From Dillenia suffruticosa (taxonomy: Eukaryota > Streptophyta > Magnoliopsida > Dilleniales > Dilleniaceae), in the NCBI GenBank assembly GCA_033439265.1, contig JAVTVX010000035.1, positions 13,976,001 through 14,040,000 of the forward strand: a DNA stretch of 64,000 nucleotides. Reading direction: 5' to 3'. The notes under the pieces were generated by a model. The model saw only the letters and a list, made by a program, of their open reading frames with translations, was not told the origin of the DNA and did no database searches. The position numbers and the translations under genes are program-made. Within the stretch, counting starts at the first letter, position 1; each line of letters opens with the position of its first letter. Shown one piece after another: positions 33,669 through 44,840 of this stretch.

Positions 33669-36287
33669 TATCATGCCCTGATTCTCAAAACTAAGCAAGC
33701 GACAACCATCATGTTGCCTCCAATTACATGCAATCCTAGGCATGCACTCCGAGACCCCACAAGGCTAACCTGTTATCAATCTGAACTTTGTGCTCATACA
33801 ATTCTCCATAATCATAAATCATCAACCATAAGATCTCTTTCAAAATAAAATAAGTAAAATTCACATAACTTATATACAAGTGACTAATCAAAATAAAGAT
33901 ATGCATATACAAAAGTATTAACACTTATACAACTAATCCATAATACAACATATTACAGCTCCCATTGACCTTTCCCATGAATCCATCTACAACTACTTAA
34001 ACCCCGAAATGAAACTATCTTATATGAATTGTATGACTATAACCAATATGGATCTCAGAGACTTCTAGAAAAAAGCCATCTATCTGCATTTACTATCTAT
34101 AAACCTGAAAATATGAGAGAAAGAATGAGATGAGTATAAAGGTACTCAGTAAGTGAGAAGTCTATGTATATACCAATGAGTAGGAGTGTAATCGTGTTCT
34201 AAAATTATTAACAATAAATTTTATTTAATCATTACAAAAGTATTCATAGAATCACAACATTCACAAGATATTAACAAACAATGTGTTCAAAGTAAATATT
34301 TCTCTTTACATTAAATGGGTTATATTTTGTTCAAAACTTTGGGACTGCTGAAAGTATACTTTCCAATCCAAGACCTTGGCTGAGGTCAAGAAATGGATCC
34401 ACCAAGAGTTTTTATTCATTCATTTTTGTAAAAAGTATCATGTCCTTGGTGTTAGCTTAGACATTACCATTGGTGACTCATGGCTGCCCAACCGTAACCT
34501 TGGGTAGGTTAATGCCCTGCATTACACTACCCCAATCCAAAAATCCGGCTCCACTTATATTGCTCTTTCTCCCGCCGATCATGAGTGAATAATAAAATGC
34601 AGCAATTGCATAAACAATCGGTCACAAAAAAAATTGTTTTAATTCATAAATAAATTCCAAAACTAACTTGCAAGTCATTCACATCTTTGTCTCAATAAAT
34701 CTTAATCAACAAAGTAAGGTAAATCATGTGATAAACATTTCCAATATTATCATTTCAAAAAATATATCAGACTCAAATTGAATTATAAAACTACATTTCA
34801 AAATAAGATTTTTCAAAACATATAAAACATATCTCATTAACAAAACATAAAAGTCTCACTCACAATTTGGAGAGAGTGTGCACTCCCACTAGGTTCTCAA
34901 GCTTATCCTTGTTTGAAGGACCTTTGTCTAGTTGATTGTATAGATTACAACATAAAATTGAGATTAGACACTTATTCAATACTACTACGAAACTAAATAC
35001 TCATATGAAAAAGGAAAATATATCTTTTTGTCTAAACTTTCATTAACTATATTTAAAGTTCATTTCTATATCCTCATAATTTAGAAAAATAATTGTACTT
35101 GAAACTAGTATTCTTAGATTGCCAAACTTCTATTTTTCACTTAAAAAGTAGACATAAAACAACAAATTTTATCTCTATAACTTAGATCTATTTCAATTAC
35201 ACAAAGATATGTAAATTTATCTAATGTTATCTTAACTGCATAATTTGCAATCTGCGTAGTTATTGAAAAATGACTATAACTTTTACTACACATTCAAATC
35301 ACATGATTCTTACCTCAAACTAAAGATAAAATGTAGATATAAAAATTTCATGTTCAAAGTTTAATCTAATTTAGTCTAAAAGGTATCTCAAAATCGAACC
35401 AAAGTCTTAGCTGAAACAATGCAGAAACAGGGGATTATTCTACAAAATGCCTCACTTTAAAAATCACTAAAACTCCAATTCTTATCAGATTGCAACGTAT
35501 CATATTTCCTTTTCAAGGTATGAAAGTTTAGTTACATATGCAAAAAATCTCACTTGATAGGCTTTTTGTGCGAAGAAAGTTATATACAAAACATTATAGC
35601 ATGATTAGAACATTCTGTTTGCAGAAACTCAAAAATTCTATTTTTGATCTAACTTATCCATATACTCCTATATTCATATCATTAAATATGCTGTTCACCA
35701 TGATTTCTATGATAAACAAGAACTTAAAAATCATGAATTTAAAACTTACCTTGGACTTGGTTCAAGGATTCCTCAAGCAATCAACTAACCACTTCAAATA
35801 CTAGTTTTTTTTTTTATTTATTTTGATAACTCCATGCTCTTGCTATCTTCAACCCCTAAGATTTTTCTACAGATTGTTGAAAGCAAGGTAAGAGAACTTA
35901 AAATTTTAGTATTTTTATTGAGAAATGGTTTAGAGGTTCTTGGATGATTTTAAAAATGAAGGAAGTATGGTGAAGCGAAGAAATGCAACTTCTTCCTTTG
36001 TCGTTCTCTCTCTCTCATACCTTTCTCTCTTTTTCCTTCTTCTGTCGGCCAAGCACACAACATTACACACACAAGAATGCATTCACGAATGTTCAAGAGT
36101 GTGAAAGAGGATATCTCAAGTTTGGGCTTCAATATTGGGTTTTAAGAATTGGACTTCACTGTTAGTGTACACCATGCCCAATTTCTTTTTTTTTTTAACT
36201 AAATTCCATGATTCACATTTATACAAAAATTTATTCTATAGTTTAGAGATTATTCATACAATTAAACTAAAAATTTCATGTTTTACA
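33669..36287 (-). repeat. 5' LTR of gypsy F
   Basis: Begins TATCATGCCCTGATTCTC (start decayed from TGTCACGCCC type) and ends GTTTTACA before the TCATC duplication. It lacks the CACTA insertion and so shows the ancestral site at 34391-34405 (AAATGGATCCACCAAGAG). Confidence 0.9.
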
Positions 36288-36292
36288 TCATC

Positions 36293-37137
36293 ATGGCGTA
36301 AATGTCTCATAGTTTGATTTTAATGTCATATCATATTATACAATCATCTTTCAATGCATAACTTATATTTTTAACTTACTCAATGATTGCACGCAAATGT
36401 AGATACCTCACACAACTCATTTAAACTCTTATTAGAGTAGTGACGTTGTTTGAAGTAAATAATTTAACAGTAAATCCACTCCACTTGTTCTAAGCTAACA
36501 TATCATTCCTACTGGATGAACAGAGAGCAACGGTTGGAAGCATTTAATGAAATATTTGAATGAGGTGGATGAAGCATTATTGAAGAAGATTCAAAACCAA
36601 ACCAACCGCAACGGTGTATTGAAGCATCTCTCAATAAATATTTAGAAGAGAAGAGAGACAAATAGATTGATGTTTTGAGACAGAAGAAAGCACTAAGCAC
36701 TCTATTTTTCATCTACATTCTCTTACATCTAAACGAAACATTCTCTCATTACTTCTTCTAGAAAACTCTTTCTTTGTGCATCACGATTGTTATATTTGAA
36801 GTCATTTGTTTCACTCCTTGTAAAACTGTCATTTCTCTTGTACCAAAATTCAAAATTTGGAGTGATTTTCTACTTGGGTTTAGAGGGAGAACCAATAAAG
36901 TGAGGTTGGGAAACTTGGTGTTTGGGTAGAAATGCTGTAAAGTTCTAACTTGATTCTTTTATCAATTTTGTACCATTGAGTGATTTGTGAATATCCAAGA
37001 AATTTGGGAATTGACGTATACCATTTTGGGTGAAATCAATATAAAAATTATCTATATACTCTATTTTTCATTTCTCCTTGATTTCTTCATCTTATCTATG
37101 TTTTCAACCTATATATCATTCTCTAAGTTGTGTTTCA
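36293..37137 (+). repeat. 5' LTR of Copia A, part 2
   Basis: Resumes at ATGGCGTAAATGTCTCATAG after gypsy F and ends GTTGTGTTTCA. It contains CTCAATAAATATTTAGAAG-type sequence and matches 61178-62258 in the 3' LTR. Confidence 0.85.
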
Positions 37138-37151
37138 ATTAGTATCACAGC
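37138..37151 (+). promoter_or_regulatory. Primer binding site of Copia A
   Basis: ATTAGTATCACAGC directly after the LTR; two differences from ATTGGTATCAGAGC, the initiator tRNA-Met complement. Confidence 0.75.
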
Positions 37152-37209
37152 AGGTGTCTAATATTAGATTTAATCATTGTAGACCAAAGATCCTCTTTTT
37201 CTTTCAAAA

Positions 37210-37945
37210 ATGGTTCTTAAAGGTGATCGTGTACCTTTTGAAGCCTTTTGTACAAATAGAGTCCCATTTTTTATTGACAATAACTATAGTTATTGGAAAT
37301 AAACAATGAGTAATTCATTATAGCCCAAGTTGTAAATGTTTGGGAAATTATTGAAGAAGAGATCGAGTTCCCAATAGAAGAAATCGATGGTGTTCGTGTA
37401 TCAATGAAGTTGAAAAACATGACACGAGATCAAAAAAAGACCTATTAAGCGAACTGTAAAACTTTCAACCTTCTTCACCTTGCCCTAAGTATCAATGAGT
37501 ACAACTGGGGTCTCCCATGTATAACAACCAAAGAAATTTGGGAGAGATTTAAACCACATATGAAGGTACTGATCAAGTTCACAAAAGCAAAATTAGATTC
37601 TTAAAGCAAGAATATGAAACCATCAAAATGAATAAAGGAGAGACAGTCAGCAAAATGATGACGTGCTTCAATAAGGTTACTAATGAATTGAGACTGCTTG
37701 GGAAAGATATTCCCCAAGAAGACATGGCGGACAAAATACAAAAGAGTCTACCAAAGTCCTAGAAATTAAAGGTTACAGCAATCAAGGAATCAAAGAATCT
37801 TGAAACTCTTAACATGAATGAGCTCATAGGATCGTTAACAACACATGAGATGAAACTAAATGTCAAAAGTTCAGCTAGAGAAGAGAAAGGAAAAACAATA
37901 GCTCTCAAAAGAAAATCAAACAAACAGAGAAAGAGATTTCGTTAA
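37210..37945 (+). pseudogene. gag remnant of Copia A
   Basis: The ATG at 37210 opens MVLKGDRVPFEAFCTNRVPF, followed in shifting frames by blocks equivalent to plant Copia gag: NNYSYWK, VVNVWEIIEEEIE, KEIWERF..YEGTDQV near 37530-37590, NKIRFLKQEYETIKMNKGET then FNKVTNELRLLGKDIPQEDM (37600-37720), and LNMNELIGSLTTHEMKLNVK (37810-37865). The last block matches the G gag (LVGSLITHEMKLNVKE), placing A and G in the same clade. A tail of Lys/Arg-rich codons and stops follows. Protease, integrase and RT should come next but are missing. Confidence 0.8.
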
Positions 37946-38139
37946 TCAATAAAAATTCACAAAAAATTTGACATAAAAAATTTGATTTTGATGGATGTAA
38001 GAGCAATGCAACTCTAATGAGCACCAGTATAAAACTAGACAATGATAAAAATGAAAATCAATATGTCAAAAGATGTATAAAAGCATGATAGGATCACTTT
38101 TGTCTTTCACGACTTCATGACCAGACATACAATTTAATG

Positions 38140-38632
38140 CTAGGTTTCAATCAGATTCAAAAGAGTCACACTTAATCGCTGTTAAGAGAATATTTGGATA
38201 CTTAAAAGAGATTGTGAATCTAGGAGTTTGGTATGATAGAAAATCTAGTTTTCGGCTATGTGGATTCTCGGATGCAAACGTTGCAAGTTGTAGGATGGAT
38301 AGAAAGAGCACCGGTGGGACTTTCCAACTCTTTGGAACCATGTTAGTGTCATGTTTTCCAAAAAAAGAATAGTGTGACAATCTCCACTACTGAAACTGAG
38401 TATGTAGCAATTGGACAATATTATGCTCAGTTGCTATGGATTGCAAATCAGATGCATGATTATGGAGTTGATATAGAATGTATTCTAATCAATTGTGATA
38501 ATACAAGTATAATTAATTTAAAAAAAAATCTAGTACATCATTCTAGAATAAAAAATATAGAAGTTAGGCATTATTTTATTATGCATCATGTTCTGAAAAA
38601 TGATGTAATTTTTAAATATGTTGACACTTAAA
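38140..38632 (+). pseudogene. RNase H remnant of Copia A
   Basis: Begins abruptly at about 38140 with FQSDSKESHLIAVKRIFGYL, aligned to FQLDPKESHLVAVKRIFRYL in G. It continues through KSSFRLCGFSDANVASCRMD to a frameshift near 38360, then an open 85-codon frame (MTISTTETEYVAIGQYYAQL, NCDNTSIINLKKNLVHHSRI, KNIEVRHYFIMHHVLKNDVI). All three catalytic acids can be located, but the frame is broken. The junction with gag-side sequence near 37980-38140 marks a deletion of about 3 kb judging from the layout of G. Confidence 0.8.
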
Positions 38633-38864
38633 AACAAATAGCAGATATAATCACAATTTCTTGATAAAAATAAATTTTATGAGTTCAGAAGAGATTTAGG
38701 AATGATTAAGTTGAGAAATTAAAAAGAACATCCCAAAATTTTAATTAAAATTGATTTCTCTGTGTAATCTCTTGAGATCATGATTTCAGAGTCACAAGTT
38801 TTGTTTCAATCAGAGTTAAGAGTTAAGAGATAGACCAAATTTGTTAAAAAGAGTGAAATCAATC

Positions 38865-39190
38865 GACCGACTAGAAGAGTCAGTCGATCGCTAATCACTT
38901 CTCAGTAGGCTAACTGAAGAAACCAATCGATTGTTCTCATTCTCAACTGACTGTTTATATTCTTGATCAATCATCCAAAGTTCCTAATCTTCATCTGGCT
39001 GACCAACCTCACGAATCAGCCAACTATTTGCATCACACAATCAACTGCATGCTAAAATGGCCAACCGTGTATATTACATGGCTGATCACCCAAATAGGCA
39101 ATGATAGCCGACTGCCCAACTAGGTAGCCAACTGCCTAAGGGTAGTTGACTGCCCAAAGAGGCAACCGGTTGACCATCCAATTAGCACAC
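38865..39190. repeat. Microrepeats in the RNase H-ORF3 spacer of Copia A
   Basis: Irregularly spaced words such as ATCGACCGACT, CAGTCGATCG, AACTGACTGTT, GCCGACTGCCCAACTAG, GCCAACTGCC and GTTGACTGCCC. They resemble the words of the A LTR (CCCGATTGACCAGCTGC, AGTCAGTTGGCTGCCC) rather than those of G. The position corresponds exactly to 22690-22995 in G. Confidence 0.7.
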
Positions 39191-39615
39191 TTAGCAGCAC
39201 TTTTTGACCACTCATTAACCCTTCATCTAGATGTCCTACCTCCTTCATTACCATCATCTCCTAACACCGAGTCCTCAATGACATCTTACAATCATGTCTC
39301 ACAATGTCCTAGGCTGCTGCACAATCATCAGAAGTTACAAGCTGCTTACAAGCAGCTCATAAGCTGGTTATTTTTATTTTTTATTTTTTCATTCTTACAA
39401 GCTACACAAACTTTCCTCCAATCAACATAGCTTACTTCAACTCACACCTAACTCATTTATTTCTAATAAATGAACTAAATGAAGTCTTTGTAAGATCACC
39501 AACCCACTCCAACTTATTTCCAAACATTAACACCCCATCACACTTGAAATGTCTCTGTAAGATATTCTTCTATAGAGTATTTCTAAAATCCTCTTTCAAC
39601 AAAGAATATTCTGAG

Positions 39616-40818
39616 ATGGCTCCTAAACTCAAGCTTTCATCAAAGTATGACCAGTCATTATTCCCTTCAGCCGCAAGACTATGCTTTTTGACAAATTTTT
39701 CTCTAGTCGTATGCTGACTTTAGAACATCTTATTTATTGAAATTTTTTGAAAGAAATAAAGTTTGAATATGATGGTAGTCTCTCTGATGTATGTCCAGGT
39801 TGGTTACTTTTACCAAACAAAACAATTTATGAAAGGGCAGTTCGTCTGTTCTATAACAATGTAGAAAAGATTAAAAGTAAAAATGATGAAAAAGTTGAAG
39901 TAAAGTTAAAATCAAAGGCTTGTTGCTTTAAGACATATATGAAGGGAAAGGAATCAAGGATTAATTTGAAGATCTTTTATAGATTGAGTGGGATGGAATA
40001 GGTTAAGTATGATGAATATGAAGAATAAATGAGTGGCACTCACTTAGAACATTGCGGAACTATTTTCAAAAATCGTTCAATGATGGAGATAAACCAAAAG
40101 GCAAGTGACTTAAGATTTCATGAAAGAATACTGTATCTGTTAGTAACTCATGTTATCAGACCCAGAGGAGATAATTACTCTATGATTATTAAGGATGATA
40201 GTAGGATAATGGCTTGTATTATGAACCAAAAGAATCCTAGACACTTTGTTATGCCTCTATTCATGATAGAAGTAATTGGTTCCAAAAGCACTAATCTTCC
40301 TTATTACTCTTTAGTGATGGAGTTCTTAATCACTTTGAAAGTCAATATGGAAAATAAACCAATAATTAAATTATCTACGGAGTTTGGTATTGGAGAATTA
40401 GCCATGCAAAAAGGAGGATGAGAATGAAAGAACGGAAGTTGGAAAAAGAAAGTTGAAAAAGAACATCAAGGTGAAATTAGCACATAGAGAACTTTTACCA
40501 ATGTTAATGAAGAAGCAATCAATCTTCTTACAGAAGTACAACAAACTCCTGAAATTCAAGAGAGTGGAGACTTTTCTATGCAAATGGTAGGAGGTACTTT
40601 AATTAGAATGACAGCATTTAATTTGGCTTTACATAAAAAAGTTGAACATCTAAAGCACCACAACTATGAGATTGAAAAGAACCGAGATAAGATATTAGAA
40701 AATTAAGAGAAGATGTTTCAAGAGCTCTCTAATATCAAAACTATGGGAAGACATTCAAAGAGGTGTATGCAAGAACAGAGCACTGAGAGCGAGAATGTGT
40801 TTTCCCCTAGATTTTGAA
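39616..40818 (+). pseudogene. Third ORF (ORF3) of Copia A
   Basis: Starts at the ATG 39616 (MAPKLKLSSKYDQSLFPSAA). After a frame break it reads EIKFEYDGSLSDVCPGWLLL and RAVRLFYNNVEKIKS (39750-39880), homologous to ORF3 of G. The 130-codon frame 40029-40421 reads LVTHVIRPRGDNYSMIIKDD, SRIMACIMNQKNP and YYSLVMEFLITL, the PF20167-like block. The tail (40560-40800) is coiled-coil-like with heptad Leu/Ile/Val: TAFNLALHKKVEHLKHHNYE and IEKNRDKILEN, a stop, then EKMFQELSNIKT. Unlike pol, nearly the whole gene is still present, with only a few stops and shifts. Function unknown; possible roles are an accessory structural or chromatin factor. Confidence 0.6.
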
Positions 40819-41269
40819 TGTCCATAGCTCCAATCCTCTTCAATCCTCTTTCCTTTACTAAGCATCCCAATCCATCTTCCTCAGCTGGTGTAGCAGATCT
40901 TCCTACTCCTCCTGCCTCTACAATCCTCCTCCTTCCTCAACTGGTCCCTAGATTTTGAATAGAGCACTTTGTGTATGTATCAATGTTTGTGTCCATACTT
41001 GGTGGAATGAATGCTACATGTGTGTTTTTGCTCTTTGATTTGGTTGCACTTTATCCTTGTTGAACACAATCTTTGGAGCTTGGATCACTTAACAATAGAT
41101 TGATAACCTCAAACTTGGGCTATTCTTTTGCCTATTATGTTTATCCTTGTGATGTCTTTTCTTCTGATGGCAAAAAGGTGGAGAGTAGGCAAAGGACATG
41201 AAGTACATTACATGGTGGAATTGAAATTTCATGCCTTCAGAACTCCAGCTTTTGTTGATCAATTAGGCA
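40819..41269. other. Untranslated 3' part of Copia A
   Basis: No gene seen. It starts with a Pro/Ser-rich CCTCCTnCC stretch (40830-40950) that may be the end of ORF3 and continues as AT-rich sequence up to the polypurine tracts. Confidence 0.5.
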
Positions 41270-41390
41270 CAAAATTAAGGGGGAGAAAAGTTGATCACTT
41301 AGGTGCAAATTAAGGGGAGAAAACATAGAGTAAGGTGAAAAAAAATGTTACGACCTTTGTTTATTCTGTCATCATAAAAAAGGATGAGAT
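41270..41390 (+). other. Multiple polypurine tracts of Copia A
   Basis: Three purine tracts precede the 3' LTR: TTAAGGGGGAGAAAAG (about 41275), TTAAGGGGAGAAAAC (about 41312) and AAAAAAGGATGAGAT (41376-41390), the last after TCTGTCATCAT. Reiterated tracts with a TCATCAT word are a described Sirevirus hallmark. Confidence 0.8.
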
Positions 41391-41393
41391 TAT

Positions 41394-41434
<41 letters not shown>

Positions 41435-41539
41435 TTTTGATAATGAACAAAATAATTTAAAAGATCCATTAAACACTTAGCTCAACAAAGAATACATTAA
41501 TAATTGAAAAATGCATGTAGATGGTTAACTAGCTAATGT
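41391..41539 (+). repeat. 3' LTR of Copia A, part 1, with TA microsatellite
   Basis: Begins TATTGATATATA; a pure TA run occupies about 41396-41432 before AGTTTTGATAATGAAC. G LTRs read TGTTGACCTAGTAGAGTTTTGATAAT here, so the TA run seems to have expanded within the LTR start. It ends in the TGT duplication of CACTA C (41537-41539). Confidence 0.8.
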
Positions 41540-42024
41540 CACTACAAAAAAACAGACTTTTAGCCATAAATTTAGTGACGAAAATTTTAAAAAAATTCGT
41601 CGCTAAAAACATTAGCGACGGATTTAGTGACGAAAAATTCTTCGTTGCTAAAACGCGTCGCAAAAATTTAGCGACGAAAATTAGAAATCCGTCGCTAAAT
41701 TTAGCGACGAAAATCTGAAATCCATCTCTAAATTTAGCGACAAATAATTTTTCGTCGCTAAAATTCGTTACAAAATTTAGCGACGAAAAATTATTCGTCG
41801 CTAAATTAAGGATATAAAAAAATCCGTTGCTAAATTTATCGATAAAAATCTAAAATTCGTCGCTAAATTTAGTGACTGATAATTTTTGTCACTAAAATTT
41901 GTCACTAATTTAGGCAAAAAAAATCCATCGAAAAATTATCCGTCCCTAATTTAGCGATAAATAAAAAAATCCGTCGCTGAAGTAGCAACGGATTTGAAAT
42001 CCATCGCTGATTCCAAATTCGTCA

Positions 42025-42210
42025 AAATGCTCGGGGAGCGCACGTACCTGGATGGGCCCTTGACCATCCGAGCCAGCATGTGCCTGGATGGCCCTGCCCA
42101 TGAGCCAGCACTAGCCTGGAAGCCTGGACGGGCCCTACCCACTCGAGCCAGCACCAACCTGCAAGCCGCCCACTTGCCCGAGCCAGCACCCTCGCTCCAG
42201 CCGCTCTCCT
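42025..42210. other. GC-rich island, left arm of CACTA C
   Basis: Built from GAGCCAGCA, GCCTGGATGG and GGGCCCT words; strongly CpG- and CpNpG-rich against AT-rich flanks. Open on both strands by composition only. Confidence 0.7.
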
Positions 42211-42250
42211 CACTTAATTGCTGGAAAATGCCGCTTTGCCTCCTGCCTCC

Positions 42251-42318
42251 ACCATGGTTCGAATTCCTACACACTTGCATGCGGCATAAGCATAAATCTG
42301 TAAACCATCAAGTCAAAT
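42251..42318 (-). other. tRNA-like relic, left arm of CACTA C
   Basis: Minus strand TGACTTGATGG (about 42318-42308) then GGAATTCGAACC (about 42266-42255), weak A- and B-box matches in the same orientation and spacing class as the relic in CACTA E. Clearly degraded. Confidence 0.3.
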
Positions 42319-42919
42319 GATATTATGTGATATAATTTTTTTTTTTACATATTATCTTTCTTTCACATTTTTCTAATAATAATAAAACAATATATAATAA
42401 CAATTTAAAATAATAAATATAATAACTTCTTTTATTTAAACCACCAACCTAAAATAATAAATATGATAATTTTTAATAAAATAAAAAATAATAAAATACT
42501 ATTTTAAAATAAAATAATTAATTAATTAAAAAATATATTAATATTATATCTTGTTTTCTTCTGTTTTTCTTTTATTTTATTATTTTATTATTCTTTTTCA
42601 CTTTTATTTTATTTTTTTACTCCATAGTTTAAAAATGGATTACGGCATCTCAATAATATAAAATTATAATTACCAATAAATTATAATATATTAATAATTT
42701 AAAAAATCTATATATTTAATCACAAAATATTTTTATTCGTTTGAATATATAAGAAATTTAAATATAATTATTATATATAAGAAATTTCAATAATTAGAAT
42801 AGAAAAAAAAAAACCATAAATAGAGATGAGAGTAAGAGGAAGGGAAAAAAAGTGAGAATAGAAAGCAAATGAGTAAAAAGAAAGTAAAAAAAAAATACTA
42901 TCCCACAACACTAAATGGT

Positions 42920-42985
42920 GGTGCAGTGGTGTAGTGGTGACATGTCTTCCTTTCAATTGCGAGGTCCAATGTTCGGATCCCTTCA
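42920..42985 (+). other. tRNA-like relic, right arm of CACTA C
   Basis: TGGTGTAGTGG (42927-42937) fits the A-box pattern TRGYNNARNNG exactly, and GTTCGGATC (42971-42979) fits the B box with one change; spacing is 34 bases, within the range of tRNA genes. No clear acceptor stem pairs around it. It points toward the right GC-rich island, opposite to the left relic. Confidence 0.45.
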
Positions 42986-43002
42986 ATAGCATTTAGCATT
43001 TT

Positions 43003-43142
43003 TGCGGCTGCCCGAGCGCGCATGCGCGGGTGCCCAGGCAGGCGCCCGGCGCCGGTACGGGCATGCACGGGCACCCAGGCATGCGCACGCGCTTGCCTGC
43101 GCCTTGCACCTGTGCGTGCATGCGCCGACGCCCGCGTAGGCT
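43003..43142. other. GC-rich island, right arm of CACTA C
   Basis: GCGCGCATGCGCGGGTGCCC and GGGCATGCACGGGCACCC words, rich in alternating purine-pyrimidine GCATGC/GCGC steps and self-complementary. It resembles the island at 6150-6285 in CACTA K (GCGGGAGGATGCATGCACGC). Confidence 0.7.
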
Positions 43143-43797
43143 CGTGCCTAGTATGCCTGGATTAATATTTAATTAAAAATTTTCTATTATTGAATAAAAT
43201 AATATAAATAATATAAAAGTTATCAATACAATAATAAAAAATATTAAATCAAACAAAAAAGAAAAAAAAATAATAAATTAATTAAAATATATATATAATT
43301 TAAATAAAATAAAATATATGGTTTTTTTTAAGAATTAAATAATATTATTCTTTTTAAAAAATGAAATATAATATAATAAAATCAAATGTAAATTAAAATA
43401 TTATAACATAATAATATGATTTGTTAATATAAATTAAAAAAAAATAAAAATAAAATAAAATTCTAATTAAAAAAAGATTAAATTCAACGATGAATTTGAA
43501 ATCTATCGCTGAAACAGCGACGGATTTTAATCCGTCACTAAATTACCACCGGATAAATTTTGTCGTTGCTAAATTAATTTTTTAATTTAAATATTATATT
43601 AATATTATATTTTATTTAATTATATATAAAAAATTTAGCGACGGGTTGGGATTTTCGTTACTAAATTTAGCGACGGAAAACAAATCTATCGCTAAATTAA
43701 TTTTTAACTTAAATATTACATATTAATAAAATAAAAAGAAAAATAGAAAAAATAAAATTTTATTTAAAAAAGATTAAATTTTGCGACGGATTTTAAA
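43143..43797. repeat. AT-rich filler and internal subterminal-type repeats of CACTA C
   Basis: 43143-43480 is almost pure A/T. From about 43480, words CGACGGATTTTAATCCGTC and TTTAGCGACGG recur. It ends in the TTAAA duplication of element D (43793-43797). Confidence 0.7.
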
Positions 43798-44840
43798 TGT
43801 CACGCCCCGATTCTCGGATCGACCACGCGATAACCGCGTTGTCGTCTCGATATACCGGCAAAACCTCCCCGTATACCGGGACTCCGCAAGACTATCAAAT
43901 TTACAATAAATCATCGAAAGCATAAGACTTTTCAAAACGTAAAATCACATAACAATACACACGCAAGGAGCCCATCCGGCCCATCCTTGAATATTCAAAC
44001 ACACACATTGGCACACATCAGGGAGTGGGATCCTGTACAAACATGCATGCGATGTGGCCATCCTAGCCATTCAGAATTCTCACCTCAATAAAGCGTATGA
44101 CAAAGAGAAATCCCAAAACATAGTCGTCGGACTTTACCAACACTTACCTATGGAAGACAAGCCAGTATCGGTAAAGTCCTAACGGTATGAGTTGTACAGA
44201 ACTTCACAAAATTAGAGAAAAGTATCGAAATTAAGATTTACAGTTCAAATGTCCCAGTACAGATATAAACGGTTTTATAAAAATAATCGAGTAATTAAGA
44301 TAATAAAGAACAAATCAAAAAAATCAGCGGATTTTATCAATACTTGCCAACAACTCGACCAGTATCAATGAAATCCGCATGACAGGGGATATATGGTCTT
44401 CCCTTTCCATGGTTTGAGATCTATAAATCTTCAAAAGTAACCCTGCATGTGCCAAATATCTATACAATCCGTAAAAATACTGCACAAACTCCGTCGAGTA
44501 GTCTCCCAACTAAGCCTCCTCTAAAAAAAGGGAAGAGAGGGGTGAGTATAGGGGTATACTCAGTAAGTGGAGTGCAATGGTGTGATTGTGTTCATAAATA
44601 AGGAGTAAATGTGGTGCAATCAAAGCATATCTCATAAATAACAGTTCATATGCATAAAACATTTCAATAAATCACAATTTACAAAATATGCATCCATGTC
44701 AATTATCATTTCAGAAAATCTTGGGGTTCCATCGAAAAACACTCCCGTCTTAGGGCGGCCAAACCCAAACGAAATCCCGTCAAGGGTTTTTCTATCCAAT
44801 GTCTCAAAACAAACCCCCTACCTTGGCGTTGGCTCGTACC
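43798..44840 (-). repeat. 3' LTR of element D, part 1
   Basis: Matches 56834-57877 with a few percent differences, mostly in the first 70 bases. It is cut after GGCTCGTACC by element B. Confidence 0.92.

Larger units (their letters stand above)
12112..36287 (-). mobile_element. Gypsy F: Tekay-like chromovirus in the 5' LTR of Copia A
   Basis: Minus-strand Ty3/Gypsy element with LTRs 12112-15895 (3') and 33669-36287 (5'). The 5-bp target duplication TCATC is at 12107-12111 and 36288-36292. Gene order read leftwards from 33566 is gag, protease, RT, RNase H, integrase, chromodomain. It is split by Copia G inside integrase and by CACTA E inside the 3' LTR. LTR identity is about 85 percent in the stretch I compared, so it is an old copy. 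Every gene carries stops or frameshifts. Confidence 0.9.

Noticed and set aside
41951..42320. Overlapping frames of 108-109 codons on both strands
   Set aside because: Same composition effect in the left GC island of CACTA C.
42920..42985. Functional tRNA gene
   Set aside because: A- and B-box words are present but I cannot pair an acceptor stem or a clear anticodon arm; kept only as a tRNA-like relic.
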